The notes beneath the pieces were generated by a model. That model was given only the letters and a program-made list of their open reading frames with translations, made no database searches and had not been told where the DNA came from. Below are positions 50,431 to 64,000 of a DNA stretch of 64,000 bases, one piece after another. Source of the stretch: Homalodisca vitripennis (taxonomy: Eukaryota > Arthropoda > Insecta > Hemiptera > Cicadellidae); NCBI RefSeq assembly GCF_021130785.1, contig NW_025776242.1:335846-399845 (forward strand), in the 5' to 3' direction. Position numbers and translations under genes: made by a program. The stretch's first letter is position 1, and the number at the start of each line of letters is the position of its first letter.

Positions 50431-53054
50431 AAGAAGTAATAGTAAAGTAAAATAAAGAAAATTAGTAACAAAATAAAATTGTACTTTGAAGATAAATTAA
50501 AGTATAGAATTGCCAGGTTAGATTAGAGTGTGAAAGTTTTGAATTTTGAAAATTGAATAAAAGAAAAACTGTAAAAAACTTTGTACATTTTTGGAGGGAG
50601 GAATATATTACAAGTTTGAATTTAAAAAGTCATCAAGAAGTTTTTATTTTAATTTTTAAATAAAGTAATTATTTTTAAGAAGTTTTATTTTAGTTTTAAC
50701 TTTATTTATTTTATAAGATTTTCTTTTATTTTTTTGAACCTTCACAAAAGTTTAAATTTCAAAGATAACCCCTCATGTGCCAGTAACATAAAAATAATAA
50801 ATACTATACTTCATTACAATTCTTTTAATTGGTTAACATGATTAAAAATATTCTAAAACATATCTGGAACTATACTAAAAACTTTAAGTCACAGTCTTTT
50901 CATATATAAGAATAATTTGTATTATACGAAGTTGATATGAGATATAAATGATGTCTGCAGTCATAAACACTTCAAGGCTATAAGGCTAAGGGATGTTTCG
51001 AAATTTTTCATTACTTATACTATGTCCTTAATGATTATATTAAAATAGTGTCATAGAGTACGTAGAGTGTATATGCGAGAGTCCACAAATCTAGGACTAC
51101 ATGTGTTTGAAGAAGATATTCCCGCAATAAACACAATTGCGTCATACTTTGTTAAGGACTTACCAAGGCTTATTACATACAAGTCACCTGTGATTGGTTA
51201 GTATCATTGATATCTCTACTACCGACGTGTATTAGTGCTTCTGAGACTTGTAACCTTATGTGTTTTATTATATGTGCCTTCAATATGACCAATCTTATTG
51301 TATGAACTGGCACCAAACTTTATTACGGTTTAAATACACATATAGAGTGATTCATTGATTGGTTCGTTGAGTTTACAATTCTGTAATTTGTATTTTTAAG
51401 TCATAATATCAGACAATCCATTAAAGAGCAATTCTGTTATTATATATGACTGTTATGAACTTTATAATCAGGGTTATTCAGTTTGAATTCTACAGCAAAT
51501 GTTTCACTGTCAAATCAGATAAAGTATAAATAATATAAATGAAATTTAATAATATAATATAAGTGACATAAATAAGGATCTCATCATATCCTCCTTGGCA
51601 AGCTATTGATAGCGACTACAAATAAGCTTTAAAGTAAACTTTACAAAGTTCATATCGGTTTGACGTTTATTTCACACGATAGAAGAATCAGACTACAAGA
51701 TAACATAATACAGGTCATAATATTTCCGTAAAAAAACATACAAATTAACAGTTTATTTTAATGATTACTCTTTGGTTTTATTAGGTGTTTTTAGTGTGCT
51801 TGGAGTTGGCACGCAACACGTTTGTTATGATTCCTGACCAACACGTGTCTCAACGCTTAGTATAATTTGTTCACTTAACACCAAGGTTATGAAGTTATGT
51901 TTTAGGTTATTTATTCATCTGAGGAAGATATCAAATTCAGATCATGAAACATAGTGTTAATTATTTGTTATATCACTAAAGCGTGGCAGATGTCCAGAAT
52001 AGTTATATTCATTCAAAGCGCTGTACTTTGGAAATCTTTTAATTTATGCATAGACTGGATATATTTTTGAGTAATTCCCCTTCGAAGATAATCTACACGG
52101 GATTACTAATTAATTAAGGAAAGAAGTAATAAATTTATTAACAGTCGCGGAAATCTATGCTTATAATTTGTAACTATAGGGCTGTGAAGTTGTGTGTGTA
52201 GCATTTGTAAAATATCTCATTTGACACATTTAAAATATTCGTTTGAGGAATGATCTACCTCGGGCAAATTCTGTCTGATGTATTTAACAGAAAAATATAG
52301 GTTTTATCACAGAAAAAGTTTTTTTTTACAGCATCCTTAAAGAACGTTTATATAGTTGTATTAATTGTAATACATTGGTGTGCTGAAAGTTTCTAATACA
52401 GGTGTTAAGTAAAAGAGGTTTAGGATTCTCAAAGATATTCCAGTCGTGTAATACTTTCATGTTATAACAATATTACGTTCTACATCATTGTCTGAACTCT
52501 ACATGTGCTTCATGACAATGAGTGTAAAATGATTTTACAGCTCAGTATCACATTTCACAGAATAACGGAATAGTAAATTTTATTGCGCCACCTAATATTT
52601 TACGAAGGAAACTGTTTGTTTATTTTGTTACATACACACATGTAAATTTTGACTTTTCAATATATAATAATATTAAATATTGTCATTAAATCATAGAAAA
52701 TTGAGGCAGGTTCATAAATTAATACCTTAGAGCTTTTTTTCAATTGTTTACATATATTTCTTTGAGCATATGCAAATAAATTATAAATTCCTAACTGGAT
52801 GTTTTGCAGCTGTCTACGAGTTTAAGTGGTATTCCGTTCCGTTGATCTATATTAGTGGAAGTTTTAATGATATCATCTAAAGCTGAAGGAAATATATGAA
52901 GTTTGATGAGCTTACATGAACTGCAATATGAGACACATAAGGAAAAAGGGAAAGTTAAACATGTTCCGACCAGATAATGTTACTGTTACTGTTAATATAA
53001 CACATTTGAAGTGTGTTGTGAACAACTATGTGGGAAAACACAACAGACAGTTTA

Positions 53055-53148
<94 letters not shown>

Positions 53149-55180
53149 AATGGATCACTTGTATTAAATGATCAATTAGGTAACACACGATTCAGGCATA
53201 TAATAATACACTTAGAATTATAAAAAAATACTTTTTTCAGTCTATTCTCAGGCAACTATTTTTAATATCGTGACTTTCCGCAACATTTTCCTTAACGATG
53301 TCGTCACAATTCACATCCATGAGCGTTTTATAATGACGACAGATGACAAGATGAGTCTGCTAATTACATTTACTAAGAGCTCTTGCAAAAAAAACTCAAT
53401 TGGTAAACACATTTAGTAGATTTTCATGCATATTAAAATACTTCCTTCTATTGTTTTAGGAACAAGGGTATTTTCCACGCGTTTATTGAAACTATGACAT
53501 ACTTGAAATGCATTCATTTACTTGTTGAGCTTTAGTTTGAACAAAATTAGGTCCAATCATTAAGGTAAGGGTAGGAAATCAGATTGTTTATTTATAATTT
53601 CTTACGAATTATTTGTTCTGTAATAACAACACTATACAATGACAGCAATGTTAATATATCAATACTCTTGATAAATTATATGAAACAAGTAATTTTCTTC
53701 CAGTTTCTAAGCGGTCATCTCACAATTTCATAAGCAAAATAATTAGATTTTCAAATTTTAAAGTAATGAATGAAACCTTTTTTTAATATTTAATTTTATC
53801 ATATAAAGTAGTTTTAAGGTAAGCGTTATCGAAGTACTAGGTGAACTGAATGTCATGGGCTTAAAAGGGGCTATCTTACGTATCTCTAAGTGCAAGATAT
53901 CACTCGAAAAAATTGGTTTATAATTATTTATTTATTTGTATTAGATAAAATATATTATGGTATTATTTAATAAAGAAACAAAACATCATACCTTTTGGAA
54001 ATCGTAATATTTTACAAGCTACAATATTTTCCAATTTTAATTATAACATATTATTATATAAACATATAGTTCTTTTGAAGAAATATATTTATTTTAGGAA
54101 TATACTTTTCTTTAATATCATAAACTACACAGCTTATTTTTTTATTTTTCAAAAAGTAAAATAAAGCAAGGATAAACAAAAAGGATTTATATGGGTTTAG
54201 CTCCATTTCGCCTCCTCTTACTGCAGCGTGGACACTGTCAGAATTGACTCCTCGAATTTAGAGTCTATTTCCGTTTAAAGACATGAAAAGGGCTATGTTC
54301 AAAACAAACTGTTTATACCGTTTCCACATCGGAGACTTATGGACTAGAATAAATCTCGCTCTGGTTTACCCAGTAGTCACATATTGCAATCTAAAAGAAG
54401 AAGTATTCCAATTGTCTCATCAGGTGCACAGCTGATTGCACTATAATGTTTTAGATACGATCTCTAAGCACGGTGGTACAACCAAGTTCCCTTACAATAG
54501 CTACGGAGTGTAGGGTTAAATCTATTCAAACGTTCATATTAGGTACTTTAACAGACATCGAATTGGAATTGAATCTCAAATATATTAGTGTACTCAATTG
54601 TGCGCATGATGAGAAAATGAAAAAACAACTCTTTAGAATAACATATTTAAAAAAACTATCAAAATATAATTTTGCCATTAATTCTACCAAAGAATTTGGC
54701 AATAGTTTAAAACATAATACTATGAAATATAGCTTGACTTCAGTTTGGTTCAATAAATAAAATTTAGTGCGTTTTTATACAACAAAGTGTTCCTTTGATT
54801 GTAGTGATTCGTTTTACCAACAGATTAAGAAGTGCTCTGTGACAGAACTGATTTACTCTGTGATTGTGAGGTCAGGCAGCTGTTTAGAGATATTGTGAAG
54901 GATGAGCTCTCCGCCAATACTGAACTCTGATATCTTGTTATAAGTGGATTCTCTTAAGGCATCTTCTGTAGAAAGGACTTGACACATACAATTTCCTAAA
55001 CCAATAAAACTAGACGTCCTTTGAATACTGGTGCTTAAACAGTTTCTTTAGAGTTTAAAGTATACACGGCATTTCTTAACGGCGTTACTTACAACACTGC
55101 TGGCGTGTGACTATTTTTACCATAAAACCAATAAAACGTCTTCGTTTTAGACCAACATAACCCTGTGCACCAAGATTAAA
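50431..55180. other. AT-rich stretch, no gene seen
   Basis: Includes dispersed-repeat copy 2 at about 51790-52010 (see 2440-2660) and a TA microsatellite. 54190-54480 and 54830-55030 are less AT-rich, but I find no frame with a known domain; the 95-codon plus-strand ORF at 54473-54760 is unremarkable and has an overlapping antisense ORF. Confidence 0.45.
53060..53145. repeat. Imperfect (TA)n microsatellite
   Basis: Two long TA runs separated by TAATATTATATATTATA. The ORF tail running through it is an artefact. Confidence 0.95.
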
Positions 55181-55184
55181 GAGT

Positions 55185-55227
55185 GATCACACAGACAGGC
55201 ACACACGGAATGCAAAATGTCTTTATT
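55185..55227 (-). terminator. Candidate poly(A) site, minus strand
   Basis: On the minus strand AATAAA (55222-55227) is followed by TTTTGCATTCC and then a GT-rich tract TGTGTGCCTGTCTGTGTG (55188-55205). This is the signal-plus-downstream-element arrangement of a cleavage site. A frame ending just upstream (about 55340-55430, WEKYLARAVERNGTDTFGTG) is not recognised. It could be the end of a gene or of a retroelement. Confidence 0.3.
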
Positions 55228-56765
55228 TTATGTACAATATTAGGGATATTACGGCCCTTTGCCCTTACTAATGATTAACCATAAAGATACAGATTTAATA
55301 AAAATTGTTTACTGTACTGTATTACACTAGGTAAACTATCTATGACAGACTCGCAAACAAACCATTAACTATGGTAAACCCGTACCAAAAGTGTCTGTTC
55401 CATTCCGCTCTACAGCCCGTGCCAGATATTTTTCCCAGTTTTACATATATATAACCAAGCAGTTACCCATGAGTTTGCAAGAAATTTTATTTGGAAAAAC
55501 AAGATCATCATAAAGATAGTCTATTAAATAGAATTCCAACCAATCATGATAGACGACGTTAAATTTATTTAAGTTGTATAGTTTTAATTGTATTTAATCA
55601 ATGTTTTACTTTGCAGTAAAGAAGTAGAGCCATAGAAACATAGTCCAATCCTTTAATACATTTTAAAATAAAGTTTAAAATTTGGATCCTAATTCTGACC
55701 CCTAAAACTATGTTTTACTAGTACCTCTGAATTTTGATGTATTCTTTTTAACAATAAATTATTGAATCCCTTATAGGATTTGGGTAACAATTTTAACAAT
55801 TGTAAACCATTGTAGAGAAACTATAACTTCTTAGCTTTTTAGGTAACATACTTAAGTTTTCTTATGATAGCATTTTATTGTATTTGATTAAAATAAAAAT
55901 AAAAACAAAACACAAACAAAGAAGAGCATAAAAAACATTACATTTATTTAAAACAACAGCTTTTAGATTTATTTTCTCTAGAACAATTAATTTTATGATA
56001 AAACGAGAGGAATAAATTTTATATTTTAAAAATGAATGTTTATTTTAATTGCATGTTAAATTAATTTTTACAAATATAAACAACTCTCGACCTAGGAGTA
56101 ATAATAATACTGCATAAAATATAAATATGTAAAGTATATCTTAACGAAAAATGTATTTATGATTAAAAGATAGAGCACGCAAACAATAAGATGATTTTAA
56201 AGTCTTTGTAAAATTTTACAATCTACTAATTATTAATTAAATAGGTAATTGTACAATTAACTTTAATAAAGTGATACGTATGTAATAAAGTATATGGTTG
56301 GAAATATATTATATTTGCTACAATCGTGAATTTTCCACGTTCTACAAAGAATAACCGATAATTATGTTTCAAACATAATAGACTAAATTTAATAAAGTAA
56401 ATCCATGTAAAAGCAGAAAATATTTACGATATCATTAGGAAATTTTGACGTAACCAAAATACCTTAGAATAACAAAGATTTATACATAGAAATTATAAGA
56501 CAAAATAAATTATTGCTTTGTGAGAATATAAATTTTGAAAATTATTCACGCTTTAAGAATATTCATAAAAAGCACATTTGCGAGGAAATATACGCTTTTG
56601 TAAAAGTTTAAAGTCACATAACAAGGAAGTATAAAGTACTGCAGGGAGGGGGTGGCTCGCTCTATAATAGGGCCAGAGGGACTCAGTGCCAACTCTGCTG
56701 TCTACACCACAGTCTTTATTTCATACTATTACTTTCCTGTAATTTTCTACTGCTTTCTTAGGATT
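55228..56765. other. AT-rich stretch, no gene seen
   Basis: No supported ORF. A GC-rich patch at 56641-56700 lies about 70 bp before the piggyBac insertion. Confidence 0.45.
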
Positions 56766-56769
56766 TTAA

Positions 56770-59548
56770 CCCAGATATGCCTGAATTATTTTTTTTTTTT
56801 TAATTTTTTTTAATTCTACAGTTTTTTTTATACTATAAATGTATTCTTCAACACATTTTAACAATAATTGTAAAAAATTTCATCGTCGTTTAGTAAATAA
56901 TGGGTGGCCTATATATAGGACAGTAGGAAAATATGAGTGAAATGCTAAAATATTCCAAAAATGCTTTTTATTTTTAGAAGGGGGGTTACATTTACATTGG
57001 ATATATATGTTTTATGTACTTAATTTCAACTGTGTTTTTAACAAAGATATATAAAACAAGCTTAAATAAAATTTTTAGTAAGTGCATTTGTAGTTTATGG
57101 CTTTGTGTGGTAATCAATAAAACATTTAGTATGAAGACCAACATCACACTTTTGGCATCTGGTAGTGCACTTGGCATGGCAATGCCCACATCTCGTTTGC
57201 TTTTCCTGAGGAACAACAAGGTGGTCCAATCTGTCAAACCTGGAGTCCACTTTTGATTGTTTCGATGGCCGTCCAGCCCTTTGACGCGCACCCTTTACCA
57301 AATGTTTCTAGCAGGTTACAGGCAAGGTCTGCGTCTGAAAGACAAGTGGTCAAGGTTTCCCTCCCGCATGGCGGTGAAGTTGCCAGGCATTTTGTTCTGC
57401 ACTGTCAATGCAGTCACAGATCAGAGGGAAATACCACTTCTTCTTACCTCTGATTTGGATTCGGTACAGGCTCATATTTTGGATCGCACCGGTCCACTCC
57501 GCCCATTTTTTTTTGTGTACTGGTGGTATTGAGGTTTGGTTGAGGGATGAAAGCATGTTTCCTTGGCTTTAAGTGAAAAGCGTTTTACCTGATGTATGGG
57601 TTGTACACCAACAGCATTTGAAACAACAGTGACAATACTGTTGTCATTTCCATCTTGCAATAATTAAAATTTTCATCACATACTTTTTCGTATTCAAAAG
57701 TTCCCTTTCTTTCTTTTTCAAATCTTTACTATCAGTCAGTGGGCACTTTGCTATTCTGTTCTCTCTCACCGTACCAATAGCTCTTATATTCTTTTGGGAC
57801 AGTTTCTCAAACAAAGGTAGACCAGAAGAAAAAAAATTATCAAAATACAAGAAGTACGGGAAATCACCATTCTTCTTCAGAACATCACAGTATCTGCAAA
57901 ACAACACTGGCACCAAGGCCCAAGTGTTCATACTGAGGGTCCAAGGTTGTGGCTGCTCCCTTGGTAGGGGTCTTTCCAAACTAACATAGCCATTGGGTGT
58001 AGCACCAACCCAAATTTTGTAAACCATAGCGAATAGGTTTGTTTCTGATGAATTGTTTCAAAACCATGCCTCCCAAAATATGGGACCATAGACTCATCAA
58101 CTGAGTGGTGTTCCTCATGTGGTGCGTTAATCAAAAAATGTTTTGTTCAATGCATCCAAACAATGGACGTACTTTTGCATACTTGTCATCAGCATTGAGG
58201 TTGGTCATTATCACAAACATGCAAATTTGACATTAATAAACTCAAATCTGTTCTCTAGAAATTGCATTTACAACTAATTCATTGCGAGTGTCCAAAGCTG
58301 TTTCCCAAAACATTCGTCTTCGAGGTAATGGAACATAACCACTCAACAACAATACTCCTATGAAACATTTCATTTTCATCGACAGTTACATCACCTAAAC
58401 GGTTATGTAATGCCGCATAACGATTTGTTTTCTCAACTAATAAATCTACAATATTCATCATCGGAAAATACAGAAAAAACTGTTCCATTGGTGTTAATTT
58501 TTGTTTGTACTTCCTGTCTATTACTCCAAATAGTATCATCTAGTTTTAGGTCCTCTTTGACCCATTTGTACTGCTTTTTAGTGGAATGGCTTACTAACCT
58601 TTTTTGCTGGTTTCTCTTCAGTGATGAAATTCTGAATTCGTCTTACTTTTTTTTATTTGGTGGCTGTGCTATGTCCATCTTCGCTGAACTAGAGGGTAAG
58701 GTTGGTTGTGATAAAGAAGGATCCTCTTCATCTTTGTTGTCACTCAGTTCAAATTCTTGGGAAACTTCAGCCGGGGCCAATAGTTGGTTTCCTGGAAGAT
58801 GATGGATTGAAGTCATGTCCTCATCCCCAGAATCCTCATCAGTGACATCATCATTTGCATTGATTGGTGGCTTGAATATATACGCCCAATTTCTTCATCA
58901 GGTGGCACTTGGATCTCTTCATCTTCTAGCATCGTCAAAATTTCATGAAGGTTCAAGTTTCCTAAAAAATTCAAAGTACGATAAATAACAAGGTTTTTCA
59001 GAATTTTTTATAAAATAACTGTAAAAAATTGTATTGATGCTTAAAACAAAAAAGTTTAACCCAATTACTAAGTCACGACTTGAAATACAAGGGTCGAAAC
59101 TCATTTGAGAGTGGGAAGCATTATTGTTGTACATATGCCTACTGGACTACATGTAGGACGGGCCAATTCCAAACATAACCTATAAACGGTCTGAATTTAG
59201 AACGGTCACATTTCAAGATAAATGTAAATAACTAGTTAGTCAGTTATTAGGGAAATGTACTTAAAATAGGTTTAAAAACTACGAAATAATTAGTATTGTA
59301 CTTACTTTTCGGCACATGGGCGCAGAGCTCATGAAGTTGATTGGAAATCCTAAATTTGTAAACTAGTCTAAAGAAAACAAACTAGTTGAAGCATTCACTT
59401 GATTGTTGCTCAGATGCATTCAGTAGCTCTTACTGAAGACAGCAACCACCCTGCCACCTGTTGGAAAAAGCTGAAACTACTTCAGAAGTAAGCTTTATGG
59501 TAGAACACTACAAGTGTCCATAAATATAGGTCACTAGGCATATCTGGG
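56770..59548 (-). mobile_element. Complete piggyBac element with TTAA duplications
   Basis: The left end CCCAGATATGCCT (56770-56782) and the right end AGGCATATCTGGG (59536-59548) are perfect 13-bp inverted repeats. TTAA stands outside each (56766-56769, 59549-59552), the diagnostic piggyBac target. Length is 2779 bp. The transposase is on the minus strand and broken. Structure is complete, so it could have been mobilised in trans. Confidence 0.95.
57095..58932 (-). pseudogene. piggyBac transposase, frameshifted
   Basis: The likely start at 58932 is MLEDEEIQVPPDEEIGR, an acidic N terminus typical of the family. Downstream, in several frames: LTPMEQFFLYFPMMNIVDLL (about 58440-58500), HHSVDESMVPYFGRHG (about 58075-58115, first Asp), PYFLYFDNFFSSGLPLFEKL (about 57810-57870, second Asp), MGGVDRCD (about 57490-57515, third Asp, in a frame shifted by a run of A) and SLYRIQIRGKKKWYFPL (about 57425-57480). 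NAWQLHRHAGG follows. The C terminus CGHCHAKCTTRCQKCDVGLH then KCFIDYH (57095-57200) is the cysteine-rich DNA-binding domain. All three catalytic Asp are visible; at least five frameshifts or stops inactivate it. Full length would be about 610 aa, normal. Confidence 0.9.
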
Positions 59549-59552
59549 TTAA

Positions 59553-62500
59553 TTAATTACGGTAAAATAACATATATGTATAAATCACGTACATAGTACT
59601 CGGTGTATAAATGACGTTGGTACGATTAGATTTTACTAATACTTTCTGATACTGTAATTCCCTCCATTTTGAAACATATCCTGTAACATGAAAAACTTTC
59701 ATTTCCACAATTCTAAATGGTTAAAATATGGCAAAACGACTGGGTTTATACCGTTAAAATACCCATAGAAGTTTACTTTAAATTTAATATTTAAAACAAA
59801 ATTCAAGTAATTTTCTGTAAATAGTGCAATATTTCTATTAAATGAGATATAATTGAATTAGTTGAGCCAAGTTAAAGCATCTAGAGAAGCCTTATTAAAG
59901 GGCCTCGTTTTACAATTAGACTATTAAATTAGTTTTAACTAATATGTAGAGAGTTTGAACAAAATTGTTTTGACATATCCTTGTCAACACTTGTGTTTCA
60001 TTAGTCATAAAACAGTGAAGGGAGTTTCGTAAGTTTCTCGGAAATTTTTCGTTACTGTTATTGGATCACAGATAAACTCTTTAATTTGTATATAGCCAGT
60101 TTTTTCAAAGGAGATTGTTTAAGATATTTTTCTTGGAACTGTGGAAATAAAATCTATATCTTATTTTGCCCTAAATTAAATAAATTAAAACAAGATATTA
60201 TGCTAGTAAATGCATGCTTCTAAAAGGACAGTCCATTTAAAACATTCGAGAAAAATATACTACAACTAGATAAAAAAATGTGTTTAGTAATTTTTCATTT
60301 ACAATACAATTATGTAAGAAAAAATTAATGACATTTTTGTAATATAGAAATAAAAAATGAACATAGCGTAGACTATATCAAGTAAGAAATACGAGTCTTC
60401 TAAACCTATCTCTAGCTAAACGAAAAAATTGAAGTAAAAGAACGAGAGAAACGTTCAATACAGTACCTCATTCACTGGCTAAAAGAGTTAGGTTAAAAAT
60501 AGGTGGATTAACATGACCCTCCTGAAACATACGTGAGGTTTCAATGGAAACTCACATGATAAATAAAACCATATGTGTATCTTTACTTTCAGAAAACTGT
60601 TACTCGGTTTTATTTGACGCAGTTCTCTAAAGGATAACTGCAAGGATAACTGTATATGCCTTGTCGTCTTAAATTCCTCATAATGAATAGGAAAATAAAT
60701 TCTGTAACAAGTTTAATTAGAAGGAAAGCAATTAACTTACAGTACAGTAAAGGAATAGGTTTAAAGTTTGATAAAGTCAAAAAGAAACGTGTAATAAGGG
60801 GCAAAATAATCAAATTTAAAAGTTGGAAAAAAATTCCCAACTTAATTTTACGAAAATTAAAAATTACGTAAATGCAGAGTTTTCCCTAGGTCACAACTTT
60901 AAAAAAGAAGAATAACAAACACCAGGCCTCTAGTAAGATACTAAATCTGTAAGAATACACCATATTTCCATTATCATACTGCAAGGAAAACATTCTGTCA
61001 AATAAGCAGACATCAATTATTCTTTTCATGCAACACCCTCGTATATTCGATCCACTCATGTAAACTTTACTGTACATCAGAATAAGAGTGTTGAGATATA
61101 ATATAGTACGAATGCCTTTTAAAATCGTAGTCCTTGTCAGAGGAAAATCATATTGCATCCCATTTTCCACGGTCACTCCCCTTTATGAGTATTTGTTTGA
61201 GAAATCATTCCCATTTTGTGATCAATCCTACCTGCAGATTGACGATTCCTGATTGTCATTTATTCAGTAATCGTTGATGAAAGTGAGTCATGTGTGGGAC
61301 GCTTGAGGGAGGATTTTCTAATGAATGTTATCCAACCCATCGGTTACTTCTCATATGAAATCCGCCCTCGTTGATAGTTTATTGCAGGATCGTTAAATTT
61401 TCAAACAAAGAAACATCCAAGCAGACATTTCTTATTGAATTTTCAATTTGAGAAAGGTCCAGCTCTTAACTAATATCAGTAAGTATTTACTAAAAATAGT
61501 GTATGCCAAATCTTAAGCCAAACAATCCTACTAGTATATAAACATAGGAAACCGCGTTATTATGTGTAACACGCTGTAGTATTATCAGTAGTAGTATTAG
61601 TGCCACAGGAAAATGTGAGTTAATAAACCAACATGTATCCCGCAAATATTACCTACTTTAATCGAGTCGTAAAAGAAGTTTAATGGGTCCTTGCACATTA
61701 AAATCTCATTAAAGTCTGTTTTTCTCTGATATCATTTAAAGCATTCACAGCTTTGAAAATAAACTTATTACAGGGTAGCAGCATCGCAAGTGTAAAAATA
61801 ATATTAAAGTAATCTGTTGTTAAAGGGATTGTAATTAACATAGCAATTGGCATTCTCAGAGTGAAAAATTATCTCTGGTTAACACAGAACTAACTAACAT
61901 AGCCTTGGGGGACTATGTTATAATTTCGTGCCCTGAAATTTACCTCAGGAACAAAAGCTGCCTCATGATATGTTTCACAAGAACTGGAACCGGGGAATTT
62001 ATAGAGTTCACACAGTCCAAAAGAAAGAACAAACAGCACCGTACTTGTCAACGTAATGGCGGGGTTATGTCAGAGTAACACCAGGGGAAAACGTGTGGTA
62101 TAGATACTTGCTGTCATTGTAGATGCTTGTTCAGACCTGAATAATAGGAGGCGAGATTCGTGCTTGCTACGTTTCTAGCTCGTATTTGTATTGAACGACT
62201 ACAATTACTAATGTTACAAATTATTTTAAAATAAAACTCGTTACGTTTAGTATAGCCTAATTTACTATGAGTTAATTTTATTTAATACGAGATTAAATTT
62301 TTAATACACGAAGATAGTACGATGTAAAAAACTAGTAAGCTCGAATAAACTTACTACCTAACTAACTCTATTTATACAGCATTCAAACATATTTTATTGT
62401 AACTGCTTCTGCTAACAACATGTAATCAGACACAAATGATAACATTGCGATAAGCGAGGCGAGTTAACAAATCCCTGAGCTGCTGTAAGGCATTCCATAG

Positions 62501-63461
62501 ATACATTTGTGTCTCAAATTAGTGATATGCAGAGAGCAGGAATTTCTTGTTAACTCTAAGTGTTAGGGTTGGTATCACTTTATACTTTTTCATGTTTCAG
62601 AAATGTTATACTTTGCTTAGTGATTGAAGTATTTCATCATAAGTGCATCATTTGTATAATACTTAAATTAATAGTAGTACTTATATACTCGTATTTTTAT
62701 TACAGTTTGCAATTCTATGCAATATACCCTAAAAATACTTAAAGTTATCGTTAATTGAAACTAAAAATTTGTTATAAAACAAAAATATTTATGTGTAACA
62801 TTTGAAGACACATTTCTCTTAATTATAAAATTAAAAATTAATTATACTTTATCACCTTAACTGAAATTCATCTAGCACATTGTTTATTAATCTTCGAGGA
62901 TTTTAAAACTTTGTAATGCTAAACTGGTCAAAATTGAAACATTTTAATTTCAAAACATTTTATCGTCTGTTGAATTAATATTTATTCATCGTAATATTAT
63001 ACATTACGATGGTCCTAATACGAGCATTAATTTGCAGAATTTTCCAGAAGCCTTAAATAGAAACTTCAAACGAGGCGTTTAATTACTTAAACTAGCAAAA
63101 CATGCTATATTAAACTCTTGCATAACTAATAAAGACACTTGAATTTTAAAGAATTATAAGATTTTGTTAAGATGGTTACTTAAAAATTTAGTGATTCTGG
63201 ATTTATTTAGGTAAACTTACCTTGACAGGCTTGTGTGTCCTGTATTATAGATTCCCTACAAATATCCTTTGCCAGAAGGATGTTGCCCAGGGATACAAGA
63301 CCTGATTCAGCTTTTTTCTCATCAGAAGGAATTTAAAAATTTTTTATAGATTCATCTCATACAAATGTTTTCAATATATAAAAGTCATATGTCAACAACA
63401 GCATTTTTTTTCAATATTATAAACTTAAAACGTACATAATTTCATGTCTTATAAATTTTTG
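59553..63461. other. AT-rich stretch, no gene seen
   Basis: Overlapping sense and antisense ORFs at 60610-60871 and one at 60886-61176 have no domains. 61530-61620 contains TATATAAA followed by TCAGTAGTAGTATTAG, but the spacing does not support a promoter. No mobile element recognised. Confidence 0.45.
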
Positions 63462-64000
63462 TTGGCTAATCTAATCTATAAAATGACTATATACGTTTAA
63501 TACTGCATAACTAAATCAAAATTATAATAAAGAAAGATTTATAAATCTTTTTTATGTAATTCTAAAGTTCGTTTGAGGGCGTTTGGTAAAGAAATTGTTT
63601 TTAAACCCGCAAAAGTGTTAAACTTCGAAAATGGTCAATGGACAATTGAACCGTAGTATTTTGTGTGGATTAATAAAATATAAGGATAATGAATGAAGTG
63701 AAGTTAGTCTACTGGATGTTTTGAAGTAGAACCAGATAATATGCACATAGTATCAAGGTAACCGGTTACTCGGCAGTCCGTATGGACCAAATTTGTGATT
63801 TAATGGGTTATGGGACAAACCATACCGTTACCCTTATTTATAATCAGTATATACATGGATCTGGCGAACAGAGATGTAATATTTCACCATACAGGTAATA
63901 TCCGAACAAGGTTTTTTGTATAAATCCTCAACATCTTTTTTACTACTACTTTTTCTTTATTTCCATCGAAAGATTATAAACAAAGAGTATTTTTTTAAAA
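63462..64000. repeat. Right copy of the window-end duplication
   Basis: Aligns in direct orientation with about 20-520 and continues to the end of the window, so the true right boundary is outside. The offset is about 63.45 kb. Contains the same palindrome at 63758-63769. Confidence 0.8.
63758..63769. promoter_or_regulatory. Second copy of the Grainyhead-type palindrome
   Basis: GTAACCGGTTAC, identical to 267-278, inside an uninterrupted identical block of over 20 bp in otherwise diverged sequence. Confidence 0.4.

Noticed and set aside
52916..53146. Plus-strand ORF with a YIYIYI tail
   Set aside because: The second half is a TA microsatellite, and the first half has no domain or copy.
54473..54760. 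95-codon plus-strand ORF
   Set aside because: No domain, AT-rich codon content, overlapping antisense ORF, no second copy.
56641..56700. TATAATAG followed by ACTCAGTGCC as a promoter
   Set aside because: The spacing of 22 bases is too short, the initiator is imperfect, and there is no donor or ORF downstream before the piggyBac insertion.
58410..58802. 130-codon plus-strand ORF
   Set aside because: Antisense of the piggyBac transposase N-terminal region.

Overview
This is AT-rich eukaryotic DNA, very probably from an insect. The mobile elements (rosa-type DD41D mariner, two further mariners, piggyBac, Helitron, R1-like and SGNH-type LINEs), abundant di- and trinucleotide microsatellites, and insect-type promoter and splice signals all fit. 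A hemipteran is my best guess, but it rests on the style of the repeats only. No intact, recognisable single-exon protein gene is present. Most of the window is intergenic or intronic sequence colonised by decayed mobile elements.

Large-scale layout. The dominant feature is a direct segmental duplication. Copy A (about 5605-21130) is repeated about 30 kb downstream as copy B (about 35440-47090). Each copy carries private insertions. A has a mariner MITE plus a rosa-type mariner with long terminal repeats (12373-15578) and a mariner-bearing block (16480-19430). B has an R1-like LINE fragment (about 40240-41995), a 78-bp minisatellite and a mariner relic (47230-47850). A Helitron relic lies in both copies and so predates the duplication. 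A second, independent pair of related sequences sits at the two ends of the window (about 20-520 and 63462-64000), including an identical 12-bp palindrome with a Grainyhead-type core. The locus is therefore a multi-copy local array.

Inside the A/B duplication a core of about 900 bp (6530-7440 / 36370-37290) is about 93-97 % identical by eye, clearly above the surrounding duplicated DNA. Next to it are short minus-strand blocks bounded by good splice signals at matching places in both copies (54-nt and 45-nt blocks and a 40-nt terminal block). They read through in one joined frame in A and B and end at the same stop. A larger 112/130-nt block (11807-11918 / 43511-43640) and a 56-nt block (20459-20514 / 46324-46379) have similar signals. 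This could be a duplicated, many-small-exon gene of unknown family; copy A carries a frameshift in one exon. It is the best candidate for an undescribed gene here, but it is unproven.

Other single-copy items are an internally deleted LINE joining an SGNH-hydrolase ORF1 directly to the reverse transcriptase tail (21851-23336), a LINE tail at 26667-26921, a TATA-less promoter with first exon and strong donor at 50031-50120, a possible minus-strand poly(A) site near 55200, and a structurally complete piggyBac element with TTAA duplications and a broken transposase (56770-59548).
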